46,654 nucleotides of DNA from Arenibacter sp. ARW7G5Y1 (lineage in GTDB: Bacteria > Bacteroidota > Bacteroidia > Flavobacteriales > Flavobacteriaceae), in assembly GCF_003201775.1 (NCBI RefSeq), contig NZ_QJJZ01000026.1:1-46654 (forward strand), given 5' to 3'. Shown here in pieces: positions 8,500-18,131 of the stretch. Both the position numbers and the translations under genes were made by a program. The stretch's first letter is position 1, and each line of letters starts with the position of its first letter. The notes beneath the pieces are model-generated. The model ran no database searches and was not told the origin of the DNA. It saw only the letters and a program-made list of their open reading frames with translations.

Positions 8500-8966
8500 A
8501 GCTCTGAAAAAGACCTATAAAATATAAGATTTGTACTGATTATTTACTTTGTCAATAAACATTCACAGCATTTCTAATATTAGAAAGTTGAAGGTGATAA
8601 TACATTTAAATAGTTGATCAGATGGGGGCTTTATAGTCTATTCCGCCCCATTCACTATTGGTTACTTCATTTATGGGTATTTATTCCAGGCTTCCATACT
8701 CTATATTTTGTCGGCTCATTTTTATAACAATTATTTAATTATTATAGCCGTCGCTGAGAAACCTAGAATGAAGGTTTGATACTATTTGCGAAATAAATGA
8801 AATTTTGTGCTAATAGTTTCCGTTTTTCTTTCCTTTTTTTTGTTACAGAGGATCGGCGCTATACGTAAAGTAAGTAAATATCAACATTTAAACAGTAAAG
8901 TTTAAATTTTCGAATATATAATTATTCAAACCTGGAATAAGAATTAATCTAAACCAATCTATAATT
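8500..8966. other. 467-bp intergenic region upstream of the SusC remnant
   Basis: No gene seen. It contains the second copy of the candidate AraC operator (8781-8817) and a T-rich tract at about 8823-8844. It would have been the promoter region of the now broken SusC gene. Confidence 0.5.
8781..8817. promoter_or_regulatory. candidate AraC operator, copy 2
   Basis: ACTATTTGCGAAATAAATGA followed by AATTTTGTGCTAATAG matches the site beside the AraC gene (4135-4172) at most positions and keeps the 21-bp spacing between TGC cores (8788/8809 versus 4142/4163). It lies about 150 bp before the SusC remnant and 1.3 kb before the intact SusC gene. No further copy with that spacing was found upstream of the intact SusC gene. 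Confidence 0.42.
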
Positions 8967-9469
8967 ATGATAATAGAAATATTTTCAGGCAAGGCACGAG
9001 AACATACCGCTTAACTATTCGGACTAAACCTTTGTATTTTATTTTGCATAACGGCACTATTTCAGTTGCAGGCTGGGGCCATAACCATTCCAGCAACCCC
9101 CAGCTATAGGGGAGTTAATACTCCTTGGACATCCCAAGGTTCAATTTCTGGGGAAGCTTTATTTTCGACAGTTCCAGGAATGAAGGGTGACTTGCCTCAA
9201 TACATCATAACAGGGAAGGTTACCGATAATCATGGCTACTTACTCCTTGGTGCCAGTTTTTTGGAAGATGGGACTATAAAAGGTGTCCATGCCAATTTTG
9301 AAGGTAATTTTTCCTTACAGGTGGCAGATGAAAATACCATTTTGATAATTTCCTATTCGGGATTCAAGACAAAGAAATCGCGTCACAAGGAAAAACGAAA
9401 TTGAATATCATATTGGAAGAGGACGCAACGGGGCTTAATGAGATGGTGGTAGTGGGATCCATTGATTAG
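8967..9469 (+). pseudogene. SusC-like TonB-dependent receptor remnant (N-terminus only)
   Basis: Reading from ATG 8967 gives a short start, an in-frame TAA at 9012-9014, then a hydrophobic signal segment (LFGLNLCILFCITALFQLQA) and a carboxypeptidase-regulatory-like domain (ITGKVTDNHGYLLLGAS ... GNFSL ... SYSGFKT). A frameshift near 9370 follows; in the next frame the expected continuation appears (SQGKTKLNIILEEDATGLNE, then MVVVGS). It stops at 9467-9469, exactly where the TonB plug of SusC proteins would begin. A normal SusC is about 1,000 residues; here about 165 remain. A nonsense codon, a frameshift and a large 3' deletion make it a dead gene, with an intact SusC gene next to it. A small protein from TTG 9066 is conceivable but unlikely. 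Confidence 0.8.
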
Positions 9470-9487
9470 TTCATAGGTTATTTGTAC

Positions 9488-9525
9488 AATTGTTTTTAAT
9501 GCAAAGGTTTGCATTAAAAACAATT
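9488..9525. repeat. perfect 18-bp inverted repeat (hairpin)
   Basis: AATTGTTTTTAATGCAAA is followed by GG and then its exact reverse complement, TTTGCATTAAAAACAATT: 18 bp with no mismatch and a 2-nt spacer. It starts 18 bp after the end of the SusC remnant. No T-run follows on the plus strand, so it is not a classic terminator. It could stop transcription in either direction, be a DNA-binding palindrome, or be the scar of the event that cut the gene. Confidence 0.85.
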
Positions 9526-10090
9526 AAAAGCATTAGAAAGTGTAATTTTTTTATTGTTTATTTGATAAGTATGTAAAATAATTAACTATTTGTTAATAAT
9601 AACATTATCTATTTAAGATAATAAACCAATAAATTGCATTCGAATAAAAATCGGGAAATGTGACAGCATTCCCCGAATATATACAAAGCGATTATAACTA
9701 ATGTTTAACCACTTAAAGCACTACAAAGATATGAAAAAACTTCAATGATTTTTTTGGTTCGCCATCCTTTTTAGGGTTTTAATTAACACTTATGCCAACC
9801 TCTTAAGGACTAAACTTGGACACTGATACTTTTTATCCTATATAGGAAATAATACTCGGGGTTGAACAAGGAAAAGGCAATTATCCTCATTTGTAAAGAA
9901 ATAAAATGGGGGTCTAATATATTTTGCCCAAAAGAACCACTTCTCGATACTTTATGCCAAATTTTTATCCAGGTGATAGTATAATCAATTATACCCAGAG
10001 TCGGGTAAAAATAATATAAACTATATACCTATTAGGCGATTTAAAGGAGTAAAAAAATAACCAATTAACCACATTAAAAATTATTTTGAA
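9526..10090. other. 565-bp leader region of the intact susC gene
   Basis: AT-rich and without a convincing gene. At 9731 an ATG starts MKKLQ and then stops; beyond the stop the frame reads FFWFAILFRVLINTYA, which looks like the hydrophobic start of a secreted protein, so this may be another small remnant. The promoter and 5' leader of susC/susD must lie here. The ATG of susC follows a purine-rich stretch with no strong Shine-Dalgarno site. Confidence 0.4.
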
Positions 10091-13000
10091 ATGAAATTAA
10101 AAATAAGCTTAAACTTAATACCGAGGGCCGGAGGTTTTATCCTATTACTAGCATTTTATGCCTCTGGTGTGCAAATTTTATCAGCCAATAAAATTTCTGC
10201 AAATACAAATTTTGAACTTTTTAATCAGTCGGAAATAGTTACAGGTGTTGTAAATGATGACAACGGTACCCCTCTACCCGGAGCCAGTGTAGTTGTCAAG
10301 GGAACTACAACGGGAACCGTTACCGATTTTGATGGCAACTATTCCATTGAAGTGGATTCAGGTGGGATATTGGTTTTTAGTTATTTAGGTTACAAAACTG
10401 TTGAAGTGGCGGTAAACGGTAAAACTAATATAGACGTAACCCTCCCATTAGATGCCACCCAGTTGGATGACGTGGTTGTGGTAGGTTATGGGACCCAGAA
10501 AAAAAGTGAGGTAACTTCCTCTATTTCCCAGATAGATGGTGAGGATTTTCAAACGTCAACAGCTTCAAATGCTGCTATGGCATTACAGGGACGCGCTTCC
10601 GGTGTAGAATTTGTAAACTCGGGTACGCCGGGAAGTACACCGAGTATTAGAATTAGGGGAGTTGGGACTATAAATAACTCTCAGCCTCTTATAGTTTTGG
10701 ATGGAGTGCCAGTAGATGGTAATGTTTTGGCACAAATTGCCTCCTCGGAAATACAATCCGTGGAGATATTGAAGGATGCAGCATCGGGTGCCATATATGG
10801 GACAAGGGCAGCTAACGGTGTAGTGTTAATAACGACCAACAATGCCAGGTTTAACGAGAAAACCACAGTTAGGCTTAACGCTTCCACTGGTTTTAATAGT
10901 GTTATAAAAAAATATCCCGTTACCAATGCCGAACAGCTCTACGAATTAAAACGTGAACGTTACATTATGGACGGACTTCCCATTGATCCAAATTCACCAT
11001 GGGCCGATGAGTACTATAATCAGACAAGGACCGATTGGCAGGATGAAATGTTTAGGGATGGCCTTTTTCAGGATTACAATATGAATATAAGCGGGGGTTC
11101 GGAAAAATCAACCATCAACGCCAATATTTTTTATAGGGATGAAGAGGGCACTCAAATCAATACTTATCTTAAGCGTTTGGGAATTTCCATGAGAGGAACC
11201 CAAAAAATATCCGATCGTTTTAGAATTGAAGAGAATATAAGAATAACCAACAACCACACTTTATTGACCCAGGATGATGGTGCCACAGGTACCTCACAGA
11301 CGATTTATTCGTCCTATAGGTATATGCCCGCAATTCCGGTAAAATATGAGGATGGCAGTTATGGTTCCGGTCTGGCCTCAACCCAGTTGGGCGATATGTG
11401 GAATCCGGTATATAAGGCAAAAGAGGAATGGAGGCATAGATATAGGTTTAATACACTTGTGAGTCTTAAAGCCGATTATGATATAACAGAAGCCTTAACG
11501 CTTACCGCTAGGGCATCCTATCAGAAATCTACTTCCAAATTTGAAGGGTTTCAGAACATAACACCAAATCAGTCCAGGACCATAAACCTTCCTATTTTGA
11601 GAGTCAATACGGATGAAACCACAGTTACTTTGGGAGAATTGTTCACAAGCTATACAAAATCTTCGGGATTGCACAATATAGGGGCAGTTCTCGGTATATC
11701 CGGACAAGTGGACAAGGGAAGCTTTATGAATATGTCAGGAGAGGGCTTCGCTTCGGTGGACAAAAACCAATTAGTAATGGATAATGCCTCCATAATCAGA
11801 GGCAATGGAAATGATTATTTGGCAACAGGCCTGGCCTCGGCTTTTGTCCGTGGAACTTATGCGTATAACAATAAATATTATTTATCTGCCATTTTCAGGG
11901 CGGATGGTTCATCAAGGTTTGCAGATGGCAATCGTTGGGGGTATTTCCCATCGATTTCCGGGGGATGGAGAATTTCCAATGAGAACTTTATGAAGGATGA
12001 TCCAACCATTTCCAATATGAAACTAAACGTCGGCTGGGGACAGCTTGGAAATCAAAACGTTAGTGCCTTTCAATATTTGAATACGTATAATAAGGACATC
12101 AGGTATGTTTTAAGCGACACTAATTTAACAGGGACACGTTTGGCCTCTTTTGCGAATCCAGATATTACTTGGGAAACTACCAGTGCTTTGAATATCCTAT
12201 TGGAACTAGGTTTATTTAAGAATAAATTGAATTTGGATGTTGCCTATTTTGATAGATTGACTTCTGATATGTTGATTCCTTTACCAGGTTTGAATACCGC
12301 TGGGTTGGTAGCTATTCCCGATTCCAATATTGGGGAAATGCGCAATTCTGGGTTTGAAATAGAACCATCCTATATAGGACAGGTAGGCGATTTAAGTTTT
12401 GAATTGGGCGTGAACGCCACTATTATAAAGAACGAAGTTACTAAGCTCTATGGCTCCAGCAAATTCATTTCTGGAGGAGATCAGACCAGGACCTATGAAG
12501 GAGAACCGATTAGTTCGTTCTATGGCTGGAAAACAGATGGAATATATCAAAACCAATCTGAAATTGACAATGACACCAATATTTCGTTGGATCCCCGAAA
12601 AGCTGATATTACTCCTGGGGATGTTCGTTTTGTGGATACCAACGGAGATAATATTGTTGATGAACAGGACAGGGTGCATATAGGGGATGCAAACCCAAGC
12701 TTGCTTTTGGGCTTTCATGCCGATTTAAAGTATAAGGGGTTCGACTTTTCAGCTGTTTTCAGCGGAGCGTTTGGGCATGAACTTTATGATGCGATGATGA
12801 TGAGGGGAATTGATCCTACACAGAGCGCCAATATGGATGCAGTGGCCTATCAAAGATGGACGGGAGAAGGTACTTCCAATACATATCCAAGAATGTCCAC
12901 CATACGTGCAAATGACAATTATAGGGTTTCCGAACTAGGCTTAAAAAGCGGTAATTATATGAGAATGAAAGATGTTGTCCTAGGCTATACCATTCCCAAG

Positions 13001-13189
13001 ACATTGACGGAACAAATAGGTCTAAGCAATTTAAAATTCTATATTTCTGGACGTAACTTGTTGACCATTACAAAATTTGATGGAGTAGACCCAGAGGAAA
13101 GCGGAACCAGTAACTTGACGCGTGGTGTAATATTCAACAATTATCCACAATCCAAGAGTGTTGTTCTTGGAGCAAACATTACATTTTAA
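10091..13189 (+). CDS. SusC/RagA-type TonB-linked outer-membrane transporter
   Basis: The 1,032-residue protein is of normal SusC length. Order: signal segment (about 15-40), carboxypeptidase-regulatory-like domain (about 48-120: TGVVNDDNGTPLPGASVVVK ... SYLGYKTVEV), the VVVGYGTQKKSEVTSSIS junction at about 128-145, TonB plug (about 130-245: RIRGVGTINNSQPLIVLDGV ... ILKDAASGAIYGTRAANGV), then a 22-strand barrel ending in Phe (VVLGANITF). The late DVRFVDTNGDNIVDEQDR loop is typical of the family. It imports oligosaccharide or similar ligand captured by SusD, powered by TonB-ExbBD from elsewhere. The gap to SusD is 18 bp, so one operon. An N-terminal relic of a second SusC precedes it. Confidence 0.95.
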   Translation: MKLKISLNLIPRAGGFILLLAFYASGVQILSANKISANTNFELFNQSEIVTGVVNDDNGTPLPGASVVVKGTTTGTVTDFDGNYSIEVDSGGILVFSYLGYKTVEVAVNGKTNIDVTLPLDATQLDDVVVVGYGTQKKSEVTSSISQIDGEDFQTSTASNAAMALQGRASGVEFVNSGTPGSTPSIRIRGVGTINNSQPLIVLDGVPVDGNVLAQIASSEIQSVEILKDAASGAIYGTRAANGVVLITTNNARFNEKTTVRLNASTGFNSVIKKYPVTNAEQLYELKRERYIMDGLPIDPNSPWADEYYNQTRTDWQDEMFRDGLFQDYNMNISGGSEKSTINANIFYRDEEGTQINTYLKRLGISMRGTQKISDRFRIEENIRITNNHTLLTQDDGATGTSQTIYSSYRYMPAIPVKYEDGSYGSGLASTQLGDMWNPVYKAKEEWRHRYRFNTLVSLKADYDITEALTLTARASYQKSTSKFEGFQNITPNQSRTINLPILRVNTDETTVTLGELFTSYTKSSGLHNIGAVLGISGQVDKGSFMNMSGEGFASVDKNQLVMDNASIIRGNGNDYLATGLASAFVRGTYAYNNKYYLSAIFRADGSSRFADGNRWGYFPSISGGWRISNENFMKDDPTISNMKLNVGWGQLGNQNVSAFQYLNTYNKDIRYVLSDTNLTGTRLASFANPDITWETTSALNILLELGLFKNKLNLDVAYFDRLTSDMLIPLPGLNTAGLVAIPDSNIGEMRNSGFEIEPSYIGQVGDLSFELGVNATIIKNEVTKLYGSSKFISGGDQTRTYEGEPISSFYGWKTDGIYQNQSEIDNDTNISLDPRKADITPGDVRFVDTNGDNIVDEQDRVHIGDANPSLLLGFHADLKYKGFDFSAVFSGAFGHELYDAMMMRGIDPTQSANMDAVAYQRWTGEGTSNTYPRMSTIRANDNYRVSELGLKSGNYMRMKDVVLGYTIPKTLTEQIGLSNLKFYISGRNLLTITKFDGVDPEESGTSNLTRGVIFNNYPQSKSVVLGANITF

Positions 13190-13207
13190 TTAAAAAGCCA
13201 TATAACC

Positions 13208-14677
13208 ATGAAAAAATACACAATAATATTGCTTTCCATGATCATGACAATTTCTTGTGATGATATATTGGAACAAGAATTAGTTGGAAAAAGAACTGAT
13301 CAAGACTATTGGACTACAGAAGCGGATATGGTAGATGCCTTGGCCGCTGCCTATGGACAATTCGCAACAAGGGCCTTGGGTATGCACGACCTCTTTTTTG
13401 ACAATCAAGGGGATGACCATTGGAGAGCAGGGGATCATGCCGAAGATGAAGAAATTGAAACATTCAACACCAATCCTTCCAACTATAAATTAAGGGATAC
13501 CTATAGATATAAATATGAAGTGATCAGTAGTGCAAATGGTATTTTGATCAATGGTCCCAAAGTTAAGGAGCTCGGAGCCATAAGTGATGCCTCGTACAAT
13601 TCAATTATGGGGCAGGCCTATTTTTTACGGGCATATGCCTACTATCGGTTATATTTAATTCATGGCCGGGTTCCTATCATTACTGAAGAAAATGTCCTGA
13701 ACAATGAGTATAATGTTCCCAAATGTGAATCCCCGGAGATATTGAGCGATTTTATACTGGACGATCTTGAGCAGGCCGTGGCCCTTTTGCCCATGGACAA
13801 TGTTCCGGGAAGTGTAGGCAAGGGTGCTGCCTGGGCAGTAATGACTTCCATATTCATGCATAGGGCCGAAGATTATAGTAATACCGAATTTTTGAACAAG
13901 GCCATAACCGCTGGTCAAAATGTAGTGGACAATTATCCGTTGGCAGATGATTATCTTTCCCTTTTTCGTGAAGGCAATCAATATTTAAAGGAAAACCTTT
14001 TTATTATGATGAACGACTTGGATTGGATCAACCAAAGCATCATGTCCAAACATAGAGGGCCAAGACCTTGGGGAATGTACGGATTTCAAGAACCTTTGGA
14101 CGATCTTGTGAATGAATTTGAAGACGGGGACGTTCGGAAAAGCGTAACCATTATTTCAGATGGTGAATTTGCACTTCAGGGATCTTTGGGCTTGGTGGAA
14201 CATACGCCAGACCTGACCAATACTGGGCACAGCTATTTTAAATATATGGACTGGACCGAAAGCGGAAATTTCAACCACGGACTTAACATTCCGTTTTTGA
14301 GGGCCGCTGATACCTATTTGCTGGTGGCAGAGGCACAGATTCGATTAAATGGTGCCGGTGCCGGTGATGATCTGATAAACGCAGTGCGCGAAAGAACTAG
14401 TTTAGGTCCAGTATCGGGTGCGGATATAGATGACCTGATCCATGAAACAAGGGTAGAACTGGCCGGGGAAAATTTCCGCTATCAAAACCTCCTTAGATGG
14501 CATAAAGCTGGAATTTACGATTTGGAAGAATTTTTATCACGACCAGAAAAAATGATTCCCAGTGATGTGGGCAGGAAAGTTTGGAGTGCACCAAAAAATT
14601 TCTACCAACCACTTTATCAAACAGATATTGATAATTCTGATGGGATACTGGTACAAAATCCCGACTGGATTAATTAA
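13208..14677 (+). CDS. SusD/RagB-type surface lipoprotein
   Basis: The 489-residue protein has a lipoprotein signal (IILLSMIMTISC, Cys at residue 17) followed by acidic residues. It shows the SusD TPR-type helices: QDYWTTEADMVDALAAAYGQ, IMGQAYFLRAYAYYRLYLIH, GKGAAWAVMTSIFMHRAEDY, and the C-terminal RAADTYLLVAEAQIRLNG and NAVRERTSLG blocks. It forms the lid of the SusC channel and binds the substrate at the cell surface. It follows susC by 18 bp and is the last of the pair before the secreted phosphoesterases, 189 bp downstream. Sequence alone does not give the ligand. Confidence 0.95.
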   Translation: MKKYTIILLSMIMTISCDDILEQELVGKRTDQDYWTTEADMVDALAAAYGQFATRALGMHDLFFDNQGDDHWRAGDHAEDEEIETFNTNPSNYKLRDTYRYKYEVISSANGILINGPKVKELGAISDASYNSIMGQAYFLRAYAYYRLYLIHGRVPIITEENVLNNEYNVPKCESPEILSDFILDDLEQAVALLPMDNVPGSVGKGAAWAVMTSIFMHRAEDYSNTEFLNKAITAGQNVVDNYPLADDYLSLFREGNQYLKENLFIMMNDLDWINQSIMSKHRGPRPWGMYGFQEPLDDLVNEFEDGDVRKSVTIISDGEFALQGSLGLVEHTPDLTNTGHSYFKYMDWTESGNFNHGLNIPFLRAADTYLLVAEAQIRLNGAGAGDDLINAVRERTSLGPVSGADIDDLIHETRVELAGENFRYQNLLRWHKAGIYDLEEFLSRPEKMIPSDVGRKVWSAPKNFYQPLYQTDIDNSDGILVQNPDWIN

Positions 14678-14866
14678 AGAGACTACTCTGTCTGTGTAAA
14701 AGGTAAAGGCGGATTTTTGTTCAAAAATTATAATTGCGATTGAGTTAGTTTTGTTAGCTAAATTCCCCAAATAATCTTTAGAACTTTTCTAGATGGAAAG
14801 GTGTCTATTTATTATTGGGGAATTTTAAAATTAGCCAACACCAATACAAGTGATTCTCAATAGGGA

Positions 14867-15757
14867 ATGCATTTAAAAGAAAAATATGAAATAATATTAA
14901 GATCATTAGAGATGGAACACAAAGTAAAAACGCTTATTTATATAGTATGGATTCCTATTTGGCTTATGATAAACGTTTCCAAGGGGCAAAATTTACATCA
15001 AAAGGATGGATCAAAACAAACAGATCCAATTACCTTAAAAGTAGCCGCTTATAACGTGGAGTTTAGTGACAAAGGTACAGCTGAGCAAATAGGTAGATTT
15101 CTAAAGCCCTACCATTTTGATATTGTGTGTTTTTCAGAAGCTCCAGGAGGGGATTGGACTAAAAAAGTAGGGGCCGAAATGGGCCTAAATCATGTAATAG
15201 TTGGAAAATATTCAACTGCTGGCCATAAGAATAAATACAAAACAATCGCCAGCCGTACACCCTTGTCAAATTATGAAGAGGTCTTAATGGCCGATACGCT
15301 GCATACGGTCACAAGAGCCACAACCATAGTGAAAAACAAGGAAATTGCAGTGTACTCAGTCCACTTCCCATTTGGGTGGAGAGATCAAGCACATATAGAT
15401 GAAACCACCGGTAAGGTAACGGCCTTTGTAGACTATTTAAGGGATAAACAACCCAGTGAAACTTCTATAGTTATGGGCGATTTCAATTTCGTATTGTCTA
15501 CCGAGGAGTATAGAAGCCCATACTATGAAATGTTTGTGGAATTAGGGATGCTTGCCAGTTGGCGCGATTTAGATATAGACGTTACTGGCCTGGGATCCAT
15601 GGTAAAATCGAGAGCTGAAAAAAATGATACGGGCAGGGTTATAGATCATATAATTTATTCCAGTAGCAAGGTAAAGGCGATTGATGGGCAAATTATTGAA
15701 ATGGCGAAACCGCTATCCGATCACAAACCCGTTTGGGCACTGTTGAATATAAAATAA
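14867..15757 (+). CDS. secreted EEP-fold phosphodiesterase/phosphatase, copy 1
   Basis: 296 residues from ATG 14867; an inner ATG at 14912 (MEHKVKTLIYIVWIPIWLMI) gives a more usual signal peptide and may be the true start. The mature part is an endonuclease/exonuclease/phosphatase fold: AAYNVEFS (metal and active-site Asn), DIVCFSEAP (metal Glu), YSVHFPFG, VMGDFNFVL (Asp205/Asn207) and the terminal LSDHKPVW. This superfamily includes DNase I, sphingomyelinases, inositol-phosphosphingolipid phospholipases and inositol phosphatases. Secretion and position in a SusCD locus argue for hydrolysis of a phosphodiester in an imported or extracellular substrate, not DNA repair. It is followed 22 bp later by a second, quite different EEP enzyme. 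The exact substrate is unknown. Confidence 0.85.
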   Translation: MHLKEKYEIILRSLEMEHKVKTLIYIVWIPIWLMINVSKGQNLHQKDGSKQTDPITLKVAAYNVEFSDKGTAEQIGRFLKPYHFDIVCFSEAPGGDWTKKVGAEMGLNHVIVGKYSTAGHKNKYKTIASRTPLSNYEEVLMADTLHTVTRATTIVKNKEIAVYSVHFPFGWRDQAHIDETTGKVTAFVDYLRDKQPSETSIVMGDFNFVLSTEEYRSPYYEMFVELGMLASWRDLDIDVTGLGSMVKSRAEKNDTGRVIDHIIYSSSKVKAIDGQIIEMAKPLSDHKPVWALLNIK

Positions 15758-15779
15758 ACAACCATTTAAAGAATTCACA

Positions 15780-16628
15780 ATGAAAATCTTCATCACTCTG
15801 ATAATGGTTTTTTTTACAACCGTCAACTTCTCCCAAGACAGGGACCAAACCAATATCATGTCCTTTAATATTAGATACGATGAACCAAAAGACAAGGATC
15901 AAAACTGGCACCACAGAAAAGAAAATGTGATAAGAATGCTCAAGTTTTACGATCTTGATCTTATTGGATTCCAAGAGGTTTTGGTTTCCCAATTAAATTA
16001 CCTGAAAACCAATTTGCAAGATTATGATGTGGTGGGTGTTGGAAGGAAGGATGGGAAGGACAAAGGCGAATTTGTCCCCATATTCTATAGGAAGGATCGC
16101 TTCAAAAAAATTGAATCGGGAACTTTTTGGCTCAGTGAAACCCCGGATAAAGTAAGTAGGGGATGGGATGCCAATTTGGAGAGAATTGTCACTTGGGCAA
16201 TTCTAAAGGACCAAAGTCGCAATAAGGAATTCCTGATCCTAAATACCCATTTTGATCATAGGGGAGAAGTAGCCCGATTACAAAGTGCTAAATTATTGAA
16301 ATCCAAAATAGTGGGGATTGCCAAGGGAAGGCCCGTTATTCTTACAGGGGATTTTAATTCTTTGCCGGAATCGGATGCAATTATCGGTTTAACAGATTCA
16401 ACGGATGTCAATAGCTTGGTAGATTCAAAAATGATGGCCAAACTAAACTATGGTCCCAATTGGACCTCCACAAGCTTCGATAACAAACCGTTTGAACAAA
16501 GAAGGGTAATCGACTATATTTTTTTAAAAGATATCCCAGTAGTTCATAGATATGCCGTTTTCACTGAGAAATTAAATGAAATTTGTCTATCGGACCATTG
16601 CCCGGTCTTTGTACAAATTGAAATATAA
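15780..16628 (+). CDS. secreted EEP-fold phosphodiesterase/phosphatase, copy 2
   Basis: The 282-residue protein has a signal peptide (MKIFITLIMVFFTTVNFS, then Q). EEP motifs: IMSFNIRYDEP, DLIGFQEVL (metal Glu), ERIVTWAIL, LNTHFDHRGEVAR (catalytic His), LTGDFNSLPES (Asp191) and the terminal LSDHCPVFV. WHHRKENVIRMLKFYDLDL is characteristic of the common Bacteroidota secreted EEP subfamily found in utilisation loci. It differs clearly from copy 1, so the tandem pair is probably not a recent duplication. With the metallophosphoesterase that follows, the locus encodes three secreted phosphoester-cleaving enzymes. Substrate not known. Confidence 0.87.
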   Translation: MKIFITLIMVFFTTVNFSQDRDQTNIMSFNIRYDEPKDKDQNWHHRKENVIRMLKFYDLDLIGFQEVLVSQLNYLKTNLQDYDVVGVGRKDGKDKGEFVPIFYRKDRFKKIESGTFWLSETPDKVSRGWDANLERIVTWAILKDQSRNKEFLILNTHFDHRGEVARLQSAKLLKSKIVGIAKGRPVILTGDFNSLPESDAIIGLTDSTDVNSLVDSKMMAKLNYGPNWTSTSFDNKPFEQRRVIDYIFLKDIPVVHRYAVFTEKLNEICLSDHCPVFVQIEI

Positions 16629-16919
16629 ACAACCGTAGTTTGTCATGATACTTCTCCAATAGAACGTTTTGGGTATATAGCAAGCATGAAGGTGGTGAAA
16701 GTATTTCAACATGGTTACATGCGCCTAAAATGAATGACTCGGAATTTGAAGAGTGTTTAATGCGACGTAATTTTAGGTTGCGTTAATGAAAAAAACATAA
16801 TAGACCAATATGTATCAATTGTACTAACCAAGTCGGAATTTCATCAAATCAATGTGAATTTAACTTTCTAATATACGATTCTTGAAGAATGTATTTTAAA
16901 ACTAAAAAAAACATATTTT
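16629..16919. other. 291-bp intergenic region with a small open frame
   Basis: Between 16649 and 16786 one plus-strand frame is open without an ATG at its start; it includes RTFWVYSKHEGGESIST and ends ECLMRRNFRLR. It looks protein-like and may be the 3' scrap of a lost gene, but I recognise no family. The last 100 bp are AT-rich and probably hold the promoter or leader of the metallophosphoesterase gene. Confidence 0.35.
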
Positions 16920-18131
16920 ATGAAAGCAATTTGCAACTTTATTAGAAACAAAATCAACATCAGAAGTACTTTTTATACGATTATTTTTTTAATGTACTCA
17001 GCTCAATGGATATACGCTCAAAATCTTGAGATTTCACATGGGCCATATCTTCAATACTTAACCTCCAATGAGGTAACTATAAGTTGGAGTACTTCTAAAA
17101 ATACTATATCCTGGGTCGAATACTATGAAGAAGACGGGTCAAATTTTTATCAAAAAGAAAGAGAACAAATATTCAATGCATCTGATGGACTTAAAAATAT
17201 AAGTCTACAACACAGTGTGACACTAGAAAACTTGAAACCTGCTACAAAATATGCCTACCGGATCTATTCGCAAGAAGTGAAAGAAGATAGGAGTTTTGGA
17301 AAAACTGTGGCAACCAAAGTATATAAAAGAGAACCACTTTATTTTACGACACAGCCATTAAAAAAAGATCAAATATCGGTTGTAGTATTGAGTGATATGC
17401 ATGAAAATACGGAAAAAGTAGGTAGCCTTTTGAAAGAAGCTGAATGGGATAAAATAGACTTTGTTTTATTGGATGGAGACTTTGTAGATTCCTTTGAATC
17501 AGAATCGGATTTATACGGAGGTGTGCTAGATACATGTGTCAATATATTTGCACAAAAGAAGCCGCTCGTCATCGTAAGAGGAAATCATGAAACAAGAGGA
17601 ATAAAAGCTCATGAACTAAAAAAATACTTTCACTTCCCTGAAGACAAATATTATTATACCTATAAAATAGGAACGACGTTATTTATAATATTGGATTCTG
17701 GTGAGGATAAGGCTGATTCTGATATAGAATACAACGGATTTGCAGATTTTGATGCGTATCGCAGCGTACAGTCAAAATGGTTATCAGAAGTTGTAAAATC
17801 AGATGAATTTAAAAATGCCGAACATAAAATAGCTTTTATGCATATTCCGCCCTATGATAATAACAGAGGACAAGAATGGCATGGGGATCTTGAAGTAAGA
17901 TCAAAGTTTGTACCGATACTTAACAAGGCGGGTATTGATTTAATGGTATCTGGCCATACACATAATTTCTCATTTCAAACTTCAAAGAGTGAAGAAAATA
18001 ATTTTCCCATTCTAATTGCAGACCATAAGACTCGATATAACCTCTTAATTGATAAAACGGGAATTAAAATTAAAGGAATTGACATGGACTCTAAAGAGGT
18101 ATTGAATATGTTTATTGAGAAAGATAAATGA
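16920..18131 (+). CDS. secreted purple-acid-phosphatase-like metallophosphoesterase
   Basis: The 403-residue protein has a signal peptide ending in WIYAQ (about residue 34). An N-terminal fibronectin-III-like domain follows (about 36-140: GPYLQYLTSNEVTISWST ... LENLKPATKYAYRIYS), as in purple acid phosphatases. The calcineurin-like catalytic domain keeps all metal motifs: LSDMHEN (D159), DGDFVDS (D187), RGNHETRG (about 221), FMHIPPYD, and SGHTHNF (His346/His348). It should cleave phosphomonoesters, or diesters, outside the cytoplasm and would fit as the step that removes phosphate after the EEP enzymes. It is separated from its neighbours by 291 and 160 bp but is colinear. Confidence 0.88.
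   Translation: MKAICNFIRNKINIRSTFYTIIFLMYSAQWIYAQNLEISHGPYLQYLTSNEVTISWSTSKNTISWVEYYEEDGSNFYQKEREQIFNASDGLKNISLQHSVTLENLKPATKYAYRIYSQEVKEDRSFGKTVATKVYKREPLYFTTQPLKKDQISVVVLSDMHENTEKVGSLLKEAEWDKIDFVLLDGDFVDSFESESDLYGGVLDTCVNIFAQKKPLVIVRGNHETRGIKAHELKKYFHFPEDKYYYTYKIGTTLFIILDSGEDKADSDIEYNGFADFDAYRSVQSKWLSEVVKSDEFKNAEHKIAFMHIPPYDNNRGQEWHGDLEVRSKFVPILNKAGIDLMVSGHTHNFSFQTSKSEENNFPILIADHKTRYNLLIDKTGIKIKGIDMDSKEVLNMFIEKDK

Noticed and set aside
16649..16786. 46-codon open frame after the second EEP gene
   Set aside because: Protein-like wording but no start codon at its head and no family; listed only within the intergenic entry.
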